Source: Takashimella koratensis (Eukaryota; Basidiomycota; Tremellomycetes; Trichosporonales; Tetragoniomycetaceae). Taken from it: a DNA stretch of 64,000 bases. A program made the position numbers and the translations under genes. The stretch spans positions 2,103,486-2,167,485 of the forward strand of contig BCKT01000001.1 in NCBI GenBank assembly GCA_003116875.1. Direction: 5' to 3'. Below, piece by piece: positions 44,934-55,299 of the stretch. The notes under the pieces are model-generated. The model had not been told where the DNA came from. It did no database searches and worked only from the letters and a program-made list of their open reading frames with translations. How positions within the stretch are numbered: the first letter of the stretch is position 1; the number at the start of each line of letters is the position of its first letter.

Positions 44934-47042
44934 TCATCTCTTCTCTGGTGGCGGCACGTACCCGCTATTCCCCGCTACGGCACCATAACTCGGTGGTCTT
45001 CCACTCCCTGCATCATCCATCTCTCCTTCTCTCCCTCCGCCCACCCCCGGTCCTCCACCAAACCCTCCTTGTCCATCCACTGGCGACCTCAACAGCGCGC
45101 TGTGTCCCTGCCCCACCAAGTGTTGTGGGGTCGGGACATGCAAACCCCCAGTACCTCCCCTACTCGCATCCTGTTGATGCTGAGCATAATACCCATTCGT
45201 CGTAGATGGGTAATACCCTCCTCCTCCTCCTGCTGATCCATTCGGTGTAGTCGGACTCGTCGCTGCTCTCCCGATCGCACCGAGTCCATCATCGTAAGCG
45301 TCATAAGCATCGCTCACTCGGTTCCCTCCAGCCCCGTTGACGCCGTTGTACCCGCTCAGGTCGTTGGAAGCATGGTGTACGCTAGGTCCAGGGTCGTACC
45401 CCGACTCGCTGGACCCAGAGGGACCGGAGTAATAATCGTGAGGACCGAGGTGGGCTTGAGGAGCGGGTGTAGGCGCAGGAGCAGGGTTTGGAGTAGGGAT
45501 GGTGAGTCCTGCGGCCTGGGGCGGGTAGGTAGGTCCGTGGTGTGTCCCGTAAGGGTCAGGGTATGCCGCAGGTTGTGGGTTGGAGTAAGGGTCGTTGTAT
45601 CCGTTGTTCCCTTGGTAGTCTAGATAAATGTTGTATCAGCGACGACTTGCACAAACCGCGACAATGCAATCTTGATCCAGATCAAAACGGTACAGCAGTC
45701 CCATCCACTCACAGTTCTGGTTAGGGTCCGCACCGTAGCCGTCGCGGTCGGCATACTGGTTCTGCTCTCCGTACTGATCGTGCCCGTATTGAGCCGGATT
45801 CCCATAGGCATCGTAACCTTGGTGTTGAGGCTGAACCACATCGACGCCACCTGGACCAGCTCCGACCCCGGCATTACCCGCCGAGACCGATTCATTATCG
45901 TACCCTCTGTACCCTTGATAACCCCCATTCTGCGGCCAAGCACCTGGTACCCCATGACCGAGGTCGCTCGCTGGTGATTTTGCGACTTTTCGACCGTACC
46001 CTACACCTACACCTTGTAAGACGCTTCCGTCCCTCCTGAGCCCGTTGGCCCCCGCTCCACCGGCAACACCGAGCGTCGATCCGGACCCGGAACCATTGGG
46101 GAGCGCACCTGGCATATCTTCGTATAGGTACTTGTCCTCTCCTGGATCCGTGAGCGGGACCCGCTCGAGTTCCTGGAAACTCGGCAAGCCCTGTTCTTTC
46201 TTCCGAAGCTGTTCGTCCCGAATCGCAAGAAGCCGCATCTCGTCTGGCCCATCGGATCGGTTGTACCCGTTCTTCGTTGAGTAATTGTACGGGTCTCGCC
46301 TAGGGTCGCCTGATTCTTGATCCCTCCTCGCACCGACGCAGCATCGGCCGATACTGTAAGCGCAACCAGAGAAACCAAGTAACAGCCAGGCCGCGAGGGT
46401 GAGCCATACTGAGATCCCAACGGACGCAGAGGCCCCAGAGACGCTGTCGATTCGAGATTTCGCAATGTAGAAGATGGCGATATCGAAGATGAATGCGATA
46501 AGAGCGAAAGAACCTGCAATGCTCGCTGTGCAAGTAGGGAAGCAGAGAAGGGACATGGTGGAGATGTGAGAGAGGAGACCAAAGACAGTCGCACCTGCTG
46601 CGAATGCCAAGGCAACAATGTGAAGAAAAAGAGTGTAGGTGAGGTATTTCGTCACCGCCTCGGGGATGTTGAACACGGAGACGTTGAAGAGAGTGTTGGG
46701 GTCTGGGGTGGAGTTGTCAATACTTGCAGGTCAAAGTAGTTGATTCAAGCTCTCCTCTCTTGTACTCTTCTCCACCCTGGCCAACCCCTCTCATTTAGAC
46801 TCGGACTCACCAAACTCGTACCCGACCTGCGGCCCCACACAGCTCGTCGACCCCTGGTACGTCAAACAATACCCCAATGTTCCCAACTTGAGCTCCCCAT
46901 CGTAGGTGCCTGACGAGAAGGTGGCGTCGAGGAAGTAGAGGGACTTGAGAAGCGGGGTGTTGAAGGAGACGATTGCGAGGAGGATGGTAGCGGCGAGGGA
47001 GAGAATGGTACCGGGCGTTGCGGAGCGGGATCGGTACCCCAT
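44934..47042 (-). CDS. RIM9: pH-response regulator PalI/Rim9-type membrane protein (SUR7/PalI family)
   Basis: Start MGYRSRSATPGTILSLAATI at 47042, end GYVPPPEKR. Helix 1 at residues 12-30; the external loop carries LGTLGYCLTYQGSTSC, the SUR7/PalI Gly-x-x-Gly-x-Cys...Cys signature. Helices 2-4 follow (YLTYTLFLHIVALAFAAGAT; TASIAGSFALIAFIFDIAIF; SVWLTLAAWLLLGFSGCAYS), ending in CCVGARRD. The remaining two-thirds is a Gly/Tyr/Asn/Pro-rich cytosolic tail with PPSY near the end. Rim9/PalI assists the Rim21/PalH sensor of ambient pH and wall stress at the plasma membrane. Three or four exons. An ortholog of another SUR7-family protein is possible. Confidence 0.85.
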
Positions 47043-47332
47043 TGTGTCGGGTTGTGGGTTGAGAAGAGTGACGAGATTTTGTGAAAAGTGAGGGGAGTGA
47101 ATGGAGATGAGGAGGAGAGGAGGAGAGGGCGCGGAGGGGATGGAGGAAGGAAGGGACGAGGTGATGAAGTTTAGATGTAGAGGTAATCAAGCGGTCTGAA
47201 ACGGCGCAAGGGGGAGCGATGAATCCCAAAGTCTGCCGTCTTCACAGTCACCGCTGTCCGATTCTCGTTCGAACTCCTGGCGTCACTCCTTGAGAATATG
47301 CGCCGCTCTCCCGCCGTCACCGTCACGGTCGT

Positions 47333-47665
47333 TCAGAGGTCGTCGTAGTCGCTGAGCGACAAAATGGTGGGATGGTCGTACAGAAACTGAACGACGACTT
47401 GAATCGTCTGTAGTAGATCGTGGGGTCTGAGCGAAACACGAACGATCCGTAATTCTCGCGCCGCACCGTTTCTCTGTTCCTTTGACTGGGTCTGGGTCGT
47501 TACCGCGTAAACGGGCGCTTTGGTGGTTTCGTCAAGATGTTTGCGTAAGAAGAATTGAAGTGGGTGTTCGGTTGGTACACAGCAATGCAAGAGGTTGATG
47601 TCGAGGTGTGAGTCGTCGAGGCTTGGCGACGTCCGTAAGTCTTGCCGATCTGTGTACCGGGCCAC
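47333..47665 (-). other. Possible orphan C-terminal exon or gene remnant without a start codon
   Basis: A 110-codon open frame beginning only at a GTG, ending SDYDDL. The composition looks protein-like (SPSLDDSHLDINLLHCCVPT; ELRIVRVSLRPHDLLQTIQV; VVQFLYDHPTILSLSDYDDL). No in-frame ATG or clear upstream exon with ATG was found. It may be the last exon of a small gene whose start I cannot place, or a remnant. No family recognised. Confidence 0.3.
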
Positions 47666-48181
47666 ACCGCGTTGTTCGTGTACCTCAGCTCTCCAGCAAT
47701 CGCCGTATCTTCCCAGCTGGCTGCTGTGCGTGGATAACAGCAGGTCGCGCTTCGAACTGCCGTGGTGGGGGATCGATACAAGGTGTGAAGAGATGAGATG
47801 AGGTATGTAGACGAGGTAGGAGTAATATAAAGTGAGTCTCCAAGGCTGTGTGTGGGATGGCGGTATGCAGGGCGGTGTTATAGGAGATTATTACTACTTG
47901 TGGAAATTACCCCACGTATGAGGAACGGTCCAAGCATTGGGCAAAGAGGGGAAAGAAAGGTGGCGAGCTGCTTCAGGCTGAGATTTCAACAGTATCCATA
48001 CGTTCACCGTCATAGTGCTCTTCTCTCACATGACAAGCGTGCACTCTATTCCAGCAGTTTGTCATATTGTTTGTTGTTCCTGTCACGTCCCAAGCATGGA
48101 GAGGCACAATTAAAATCGATTTTGCATACTAGTTTCAAACACAGGAAACAGACGAGACTTGTCACATAGCAGCCGGGAGGA

Positions 48182-48197
48182 GGGGGGGGGGGGGGGG
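48182..48197. repeat. Poly-G homopolymer (16 G)
   Basis: An uninterrupted run of 16 G in the region 3' of the HMG-box gene. Confidence 0.9.
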
Positions 48198-48415
48198 AGA
48201 GAGGCAGAGACGGTCACAGGGGGTTTCGTTAAAACGGGGTATCTCGCTAATCTCAGTGGTTCTTTTTATATTTCTTAAAGCTTTTTTTTGTCTTTTCCAA
48301 CTTTCTTTGGACCTCTCCATCCCACATTGTTGTCGTTTGAACCACACGCTACCCAAATCCCTGGGATACCACATGCACTCAGATCAATTATCCCAACATC
48401 GACTTTGACCAAGCT

Positions 48416-49826
48416 TTACTCCTTGGTCTTCTTCTTCTTCTAGCCCAAAATGTCAGCTCTCAATGCACTACACTGCACTACCCAGCCCAACCTCGCTCAC
48501 CTTCTTGTCGCCCGCGGCGTCGAGGGTGGCAGCGACGGCCGCCTCGTCCTCCTTGTTCTTCTTCCTCTTCTCCTTCTTTGCCGAGCTAGGCGGGACAGAG
48601 GCGACGCCGATCGGTTGGGGCGTGTACGGCATGTGTTGCGCCGACATGGGCGTCTGGAGGACGTGTGGGGGAACGGCCGAGATGTGCTGCTGCTGTTTTT
48701 TGGCAGACTGTTGGCGCTAGACAAATGGCAGGAGGGGACAAGATAGTCAGCTCTTGATCGCAGGAAGTAGGGAAGAGCATGGACTTGGTTTGGATTTAAA
48801 AAGCCAAGGAGAGCCCAACGCCAGCACCAAGACTCACCGGAACATCATCAGAGTCGTCATCAGAGTCCGAGTCGTCCGAGTCACTCACCGCTGGGATGGG
48901 GGCCGAGTGAAGCGCGGACGGCGCGACGGTCCCGGTCTGGTGGTGGCTCTGGGCCTGGGAAATGAGCAGGGGCTCGACATTGGCGAGGGAGGATGAACAA
49001 TACTCACCAAGTGGTTGTTGTACTGCTCCTCCTGAATGCGGAAGGCGGTGGTGGCGTCGTTGTACGCGTTCTCGTAAACCTGTAAACATCGCATCAGTCC
49101 AAACTCATTCACAGCCTTGCACTCTTTCCCATGATTGCGCACCTTGCGCTCAGCCTCGGAGAGGTCCTTCCATCTCTGCGAGATGAGGTTGAGGACGTCC
49201 TTGTACGCCATTCCCGGGTTATTCGCGCGGATCAAGTCCCTAACCTCGTTCTGGTAGAGGATGTAGGCGCTAGGCGGGCGTTTAGGTGCGTTGGGGTCCT
49301 TGATCTTCTTCTCGCGCTTGGCCTTGACTTTCTTGCCCGAGGCATCGACGTCGCCGTTGCCCGAGGGACCGGCGAGGGACTGGGCCGCGCCGACGGTGGA
49401 GAGACCCAGCTGACGGAAAGCAGCGGGGTTTGCGCCTTGCTCAATCGCGCTCAAGGCGGCCTTGGTGGTAAGCGCACCAGGGGTGAGGCGAGCGTAGTCC
49501 TCGATGATAGAGACGCAGCGCGTCATGACATCGGCCATCTCGCGGAACGACGCGATCATCTAAGTGGGTTGGGATTGGGGCCGGGGGTGGGGGTTGCAAA
49601 GAAATATGTGTTAGCGAGAGGTTAGAGTGGCGCCACAACGCGTCTGAATGGATAGGTGGTGGTAGTGAAACCGGGTGTGGACGCGTTGGGATGTAGACGT
49701 GTGGAGTTTGGTGGGTCGACTTGGGTGGTGAGGGGTATAGGGGGTGGTTACTAGGTGAGAGGGGGAGATGTCACTCACCGCCTGCCTCTTGATCTCCATC
49801 TCATCCCAGCCGGGTTGTTGTGCCAT
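48416..49826 (-). CDS. HMG-box chromatin protein (HMO1-like)
   Basis: Start MAQQPGWDEMEIKRQA at 49826, then a second exon MIASFREMADVMTRCVSIIE, a lysine-rich linker (GKKVKAKREKKIKDPNAP) and one HMG box: PNAPKRPPSAYILYQNEVRD, LIRANNPGMAYKDVLNLISQ, RWKDLSEAERKVYENAYNDA. After the box an acidic Ser/Asp tract (SDSDDSDSDDDSDD) and a C-terminal Lys/Glu tail (AKKEKKRKKNKEDEAA, then DKKKKKTKE; a short final exon supplies the end). An N-terminal helical region, one box, an acidic patch and a basic tail resemble yeast Hmo1, which bends DNA at rDNA and ribosomal protein genes. The exact ortholog is not certain. Confidence 0.82.
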
Positions 49827-50552
49827 GTTGACTGTGGCTGTATTGTGCTGTGGGTCATGGTCGACGCGATTGCATTGAGGGTGGTGGATGGTGAGTGGAT
49901 GCTGTCAGCTGGTGCCCTACGCGGGTAGGGGGATACGGGGGTCACAGGATACGGGTGCATTGATGGTGATGGTTGAGGGCGAGTCGTGAAGAGAAGGCAG
50001 GATGGCCATGTAATCGATGCGAGTTGAGAGTTGACTGACCTTGAGTCGGGTTAGGATGAGTGCTTAGGATGAATCCAAGGGGGTTAGGATAAGAATCGTT
50101 GTGGTTGAAGACGAAGGTTGAAGGGGGATTAGGAAGAAAGGGAAGAATGAAAAGGTCACACGTTGACTCGAATATATATGCTCAGATTAGGATTCGAAAG
50201 AAAAAAGAAGGAGGGGAGGGGGAAAGCAAAACAGACTGGGGATACAGTCGGGGCTTATTGGTTACTCGATTAGTACAAGTAGTAGTACTGCAAGGTGGCA
50301 GGTGGCTAGTAGTCTCTCTCTTCACCGGGTCAATTCAATCTTGGCACTTTGATTCCGCTAATGCACATGTAGTTACGTAACACACGTTGCATTTGAAACC
50401 AACGAGGAGATGAAACCGCAACGCACTCCCGCACTTGCCCTTGATCCTTGCGGCTGTGCGGTCAACGTCTAGTGCGGTGGGAAAGAGGGAATCACATCCC
50501 ATCACATCTCATCCCACCATCAACCACACGTTCTTTCCCCCTCCGACCCACC
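49827..50552. promoter_or_regulatory. Divergent promoter region between the HMG-box and membrane-protein genes
   Basis: About 725 bp between divergent start codons. Contains CACCCTCCA-type runs near 49870 and a purine-rich section 50110-50230. No gene seen. Confidence 0.45.
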
Positions 50553-52191
50553 ATGTCGGCCTACTACACCCAGCCCCAGTCCTCATCCCACCCCCNCCCC
50601 CACTCCCACTCCCACTCCCAAGCCCGGCTTGACGACCTCAACCCCCCGGACGTATACTACGACGACGACGAAGAACGTGATCCAAGCTTTGATGTGCGAG
50701 CAGATTTCGATGCCCTCGGCCCGAGGTGGATCGATACACAGGGGAAGAAGAGGTCAATCAAGGTCGAGGAGTGAGTCGACCGAGGATCTCGAGCGAGACT
50801 GTGCATGAAGCAGGGATGAGATCGAGTCGTCTGGAGAGCGGTGGCAAACATCGGCTACGAGTCGATCACTATGACCCCACCGATCGTGTTAAGCACTTGC
50901 TGATCATACCCCTTAGGTACCTTCCCGTGACCGACCGTGCCGCTCCGTCGGGCTACTCAGCAGTCAGTACTGACCCAACCACCAAAGAGGAGCTCGTCTC
51001 TGTCCCTGTCCTCGGTCCAGAGTAGGTCTCATCTTGTCCACTTGTCTTGCCCATATAGCAGCAGCTGTTGTCCTTCCACTGTTCTCATCGGTACCTGCCA
51101 TACTTCACGCGCCTCTAACATGGAACCCGCTGACACACCTTAGATGGTCGAGGGCAGAGCTGCATGAGATGTCGAAACGAGGCAAAACCGAAGCAACGGC
51201 CGAGCAGCGAACACTAGCATGGCGAGCATGGTCTCGTGGTCAGCGCGGGATCTGTGGAATCCCCTGGCTCACTCGCCGAGTAGTCGTTTTCGCTGCCTTC
51301 TTCTTCTGTGTCGGGTGAGTGCAAGCAGCTGCCTTGGACCTACCAAGAGGCGGACTCGGCCTAAGAAGAAAATTGCAGCTGGAGACGTAATCCTAAAATT
51401 GTGGTGTAGGTGTGAGCTGTGCTGATGAACTTTCATGGCAGACTAGCGATCGCGCTGTATTTCACGATCCCACGAGCTGTGTCGTTCACGTTCTATCAAG
51501 ACAGTCCGTTCTCTGTAGACAACTCGACAATCGTATTCAATCGCAGCCCTACCAACTTTTCATTCACTGGCAACCTCAACCTCCTTGGTGAGTCGCAAGC
51601 TTCTACTCATCCACCTCGACTGATATCTTAACCTTGACTCCTCGACCTCGAGAGATTCTTGACCTTTTTCGCTACGATCAAGCTAATGGTTGACAATACA
51701 GCCGACTCGTCAAGCAACTACCTCCCTGTTCACTTCACTTCGGTCGAAGCGACAGTATACGACCTATCCACTTCCGAGGCAATCGCAACGGGTCAGTACG
51801 GGAACCACTTTATTACGCATGCGAAGAACGTACCGATCGTGTTTCCCGTGACTTTTGCATACAGCGCAGTCAACGACTCTGACACGACTTGTAAGTCTTC
51901 CCGCATACCCTTCTTCGCCAACAATCTGATCCTTCCCTTTCGGCTTCCTTATCGCCCGACATTCTACTCTCAAAAGACATCGACGCTAACTTCTCTTCCC
52001 TTGCTCCCCAAACTCTAGGGAACGACATGTACAATGGCTGCGCGCACGAATGGACAGGAACCACCCGTCCCGATCTCAAGTTCCGACTCGAGATCAAAAT
52101 GTCGATTCTGGGCCTCGCGACACACCCAATTAGCGAGACTCAATTGGACGGGATCACCTGCCCGTTCCAGCTCCCTTCCAACTCGGTCTAA
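50553..52191 (+). CDS. Single-pass membrane protein with a LEA-2-like extracytosolic domain (tentative)
   Basis: Start MSAYYTQPQSSSHP, end FQLPSNSV. An N-terminal cytosolic region of about 150 residues includes a His/Ser repeat and a unique ambiguous base (n) at 50596. It is followed by TRRVVVFAAFFFCVGLAIAL, a transmembrane helix, then an outside domain with N-sequons (NSTI, NFSF, NDSD): TFYQDSPFSVDNSTIVFNRS, YLPVHFTSVEATVYDLSTSE, GQYGNHFITHAKNVPIVFPV, MSILGLATHPISE. The strand pattern after one membrane helix resembles LEA-2/NDR1-type domains, including yeast Tag1, but I base this on topology only. Seven or so exons. Function unknown. Confidence 0.72.
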
Positions 52192-52695
52192 CGATGACCA
52201 ACCAAAATAATGTCAGGCAATGTGGAACGCACGACAACTGCTGCGATCTCATTTGTTCTGTCGTGCATCTTCGTTTCTCCTCTTTTGTTTACGCCCTCAT
52301 ACGACTTGTTTCCATTATCACCACGGTTTGAACGCCTCACGCCACGACGGTCGAAACCTCACGCTCCAACGCCCCTTTTTTAATCCAGACCTACGTGGTC
52401 GACTCAAGCGCCCCCATTCATCTTTCTCACGACCTCTGGTGTGGTCCTTTTCGCCTCTCTCACCTGTTACATTACCATGGACATTGCTATGCACGCCTTC
52501 ACCCAATTTGCACTATTCATGAGCCTCGAAACCTTGATGAGCAACGTTGACGATGGTATTATGATATGGTGATATTACAACAAGTATCCAATATTCTCGA
52601 TTCCCTTAGTGTCTGAGAAATCAGTAACAACCCCCCACATATTGAGTCTTGGTGTCCTCGCATGGTCACCCCTGGAGAGGCCGACCATAACTCAC

Positions 52696-53052
52696 TTAAT
52701 CCAGTTTGCGCCTCCTTACAGGTGTTTTGACAGTCTCGACCTTACTCCTTGTCCTCCCTGCGACACTCTCTCCATTCCCATCACCTCCACCTCCCTCCCC
52801 GTCATCCATCTTTCTCTCCACCCCACCCGCACCTTCACCACCTGCCGCCGCGATCACAGGAACCGGTACTCCCTTCTTTATCGCGCCCAGCCCCGCCGCG
52901 GCCGCCGGAGTTGGGGTCCCGGGATACCGTTGGCGCAGTGATCGAAAGTGTCGATACATGCAATAAGTGACAGGGAAGAGGGCGATGAAGAGCGCAAGGG
53001 AGAGGTACTCGACTTGGGCGTCGGTCAGGTCGTGTTGAAGTCGCGATCGCAT
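52696..53052 (-). CDS. Small single-pass membrane protein (118 aa), uncharacterised
   Basis: A single-exon ORF on the minus strand from a true ATG (53052): MRSRLQHDLTDAQVEYLSLA, then a hydrophobic helix LALFIALFPVTYCMYRHF and a basic flank FRSLRQRYPGTPTPAAAAG. The rest is a Gly/Glu/Lys tail ending VETVKTPVRRRKLD. The helix with charged flanks suggests a real type I/III membrane protein. A 7-bp tandem repeat and the element shared with the promoter at 60.3 kb lie upstream. No family recognised. Confidence 0.5.
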   Translation of the reverse strand: MRSRLQHDLTDAQVEYLSLALFIALFPVTYCMYRHFRSLRQRYPGTPTPAAAAGLGAIKKGVPVPVIAAAGGEGAGGVERKMDDGEGGGGDGNGESVAGRTRSKVETVKTPVRRRKLD

Positions 53053-53096
53053 GGGGGGAGGGTCGAGGGGGGCTGGAGGTCGGGAAGGTTGAGGAG

Positions 53097-53180
53097 GTTG
53101 GTAGTTGGTAGTTGGTAGTTGGTAGTTGGTAGTTGGTAGTTGGAAGTTGAAAGTTTGTAGTTGGTAGTTGGTAGTTGGTG
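53097..53180. repeat. 7-bp minisatellite, GTAGTTG, about 11 copies
   Basis: Repeated GTAGTTG units with a few variants (GAAGTTG, AAAGTTT). Because the unit is 7 bp, a stop-free frame on the minus strand reads as a heptapeptide repeat, but no start codon supports coding. It lies 45-130 bp upstream of the small membrane gene start codon. Confidence 0.9.
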
Positions 53181-53232
53181 TTTGGGATGGGTGATGTAGA
53201 AGAGCAGAGTGCAATGTCAACAGTGACGTCGA

Positions 53233-53264
53233 GTTGCGGAGATAATCGGTTTCGGGATTTTGCC
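53233..53264 (-). promoter_or_regulatory. Shared promoter element, copy 1
   Basis: The minus-strand segment GGCAAAAT...ACCGATTATCTCCGCAAC matches 60285-60315 over about 31 bp with one gap. The core AACCGATTATCTCCGNAAC is identical except for one base. It lies about 180 bp upstream of the small membrane gene start codon. Confidence 0.55.
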
Positions 53265-53831
53265 ACCCACCCAGAACGAATCCCACCCAGGCTGGGCCGA
53301 AAAACCGAAGCCTCGATCCTCGCTGACCAACATTTCCACCACCAATCAACTTGTCTAACCACCTCATCGTCCATCATCCATCCCCATCTCTCACCTCTCT
53401 TCTCTCACCTCTCACCCCCCTCGTCCTATTTGCCAAACCCGACTCACCCCTGTCCAACTTCCTACGACCCGTCCACCCACGTTCTCCGGCCGACGGACGT
53501 ACCCTCCACCTTGGTGTGATTTCCAACTTGAGCGACCAATGAGCTTGGCGGTGTGACAAATCCCCCCATCACCCCCTGTCTGTTTTCCGACCCGACATTA
53601 CCCGCACCAGTCATCCACTCTTTCGCTTCTTCACACTCCATCATCCCACCTTTCTTACCTCCTCCTTCTTCACATCTAGACACTTAAACGTATACACATC
53701 CCTTCAACCCTTCATTGCACCAACTCCCCCACTTTCGCGACCTACGACCTCTGGACGTCTGTCATTCGACCGGCCCATAACTCCTTCCATCACACCATAC
53801 TCCACCACCCACCCTCCACTCACCACCCACC

Positions 53832-54885
53832 ATGTCTGCGGTTCGATCGCTTCGCGCTCTCTCTATCCACTCGACATCTTTCGCGTCCTCCTCTCGTCTC
53901 ACTCTCACCCACTTCTCCCGTTCTCACCTCGCCCTCTCCTCTTCTCATCCCTTTGCGCGTAGGGCCCAACACAACCTCGCCCAACCGTCGTCTTTGCCAT
54001 CGGGATTCGAGGGCGTCCCAGCACCCGGATACTCGGGGACCGTGAAAGCGTCAAGTTCTTCGAACGGTACCAAGGAGGAGAAAGTAGGCGGGGTGGAAAA
54101 GAAAGAGGCAGAGGCCGCGGAGAAGAAGGCTCCCGCTGCGAAGAGGAGGGAGATCAAGTCGAAAAAGGCAGCGTTGACTATGGTGAGTGTCTCTACCTAT
54201 TCCGAGGTACTGTAACACTTGGACAACGCACTGGTGTCCATGGCTAGATTCATACCTCGGTCCTTACCCTCATCCTCGAGCTTGCCGATGACCAGTGAAG
54301 CCTGAGGTCCCACTCACTCCATCCATCATCCTCTTTGGTCATTTGTTGACCCTCTTTCAGACCCCTGAAGCACTCACCCGCCTTCGCGCGCTCTCCGACT
54401 CACCTACGGGCCCCAAACTCCTCCGTATCGGGGTGAAAACTCGTGGTTGTGCCGGAATGGCCTACCATCTCGACTATGTCGACCCACCCGGCGGCCGATT
54501 CGACGAGGTCGTCGAGCAAGATGGAGTTAGGGTTTTGATCGATTCAAAGGCTCTGTTCTCGATCATTGGGAGTAGGATGGATTGGAGAGATAATAGGCTC
54601 AGCGCGGGGTTCGTGTTTGATAAGTGAGTATATACGGAGATGAGCAAGAGCGGAATGGGCGGGGAAATAGAGGAAAAGGAAGTTGTCAAAGTGTTGAGCA
54701 GATGTCTGAGAAGAGAGGATTGATATATTTCTTACTTCTGGATTGCTGCTGACCACCTCGTGTAGCCCTAACATTGTCGACACCTGCGGTTGTGGAGACA
54801 GCTGTAAGTGGAGCACTCCAATGATCATGACCTCGAGCAAAGGCGCATTCGCTGACGGTGTACCTTTCCAGTCAACATCCGCTGA
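53832..54885 (+). CDS. ISA1: Mitochondrial iron-sulfur assembly protein Isa1
   Basis: Start MSAVRSLRALSIHSTSFASS, an Arg/Ser/Leu-rich mitochondrial presequence of 40-50 residues, then a Lys/Glu/Ala linker and the A-type ISC domain: TPEALTRLRALSDSP, KLLRIGVKTRGCAGMAYHLD, FDEVVEQDGVRVLIDSKALF, SIIGSRMDWRDNRLSAGFVF, then NPNIVDTCGCGDSFNIR. The three Cys (RGCAG, CGCG) that hold the cluster are intact. Isa1 works with Isa2 and Iba57 in late mitochondrial 4Fe-4S assembly. The last exon is only 14 nt (54872-54885). At least four exons. Confidence 0.93.
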
Positions 54886-55299
54886 TCCGTCGCCTCTTTG
54901 CTGGCATCCGAGTCCCTTGCAACGCTATCCCGCCACTTTGCACACTCTCTAGATCCACCATTCCTAGTATCCCATACCATGTATGCATCTTTGTCACGCG
55001 TGTTGTCGATCCACTCGTCCTGAGGTGAGACTCGAGACTCGGCCGTTGCTCGGTGCCACACTGGTCCTATCGCCGGTATATTACCCAAAGCGGCAACTTT
55101 TACCTTTGCCCCCTGCTTGTGCTGGGTGTTGTTGTTTCCATCCCTACTCGTCGTTCATGTTCATGTCCATCTCCATCCTTCACTCTTGATACCTCGATCC
55201 ATCTCAACCTATCTGCTCCCTCAACCCCTCCTCACACCTACTCACCCATCGACTTCCTCCCACACCGATTACCAGACCGCATCTCCCGAGTCACGATCC
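54886..55299. other. Intergenic region between ISA1 and SWI3/RSC8
   Basis: About 410 bp in the same orientation, holding the ISA1 3' flank and a pyrimidine-rich leader (55140-55260). No gene seen. Confidence 0.5.

Larger units (their letters stand above)
47043..48415. other. Intergenic region between PalI/RIM9 and the HMG-box gene
   Basis: About 1.37 kb. Contains the start-less ORF 47333-47665 listed separately, a G16 run (48182-48197), and nothing else recognised. Confidence 0.45.
53053..53831. promoter_or_regulatory. Divergent promoter region between the small membrane gene and ISA1
   Basis: About 780 bp. Contains the GTAGTTG repeat (53097-53180) and the shared element (53233-53264) on the side of the small membrane gene, and a pyrimidine-rich leader on the ISA1 side. 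Confidence 0.5.

Noticed and set aside
52835..53377. ORF encoding a repeated NYQLPTT heptapeptide
   Set aside because: Arises from a 7-bp DNA repeat that reads open in frame; no supporting conserved sequence around it.
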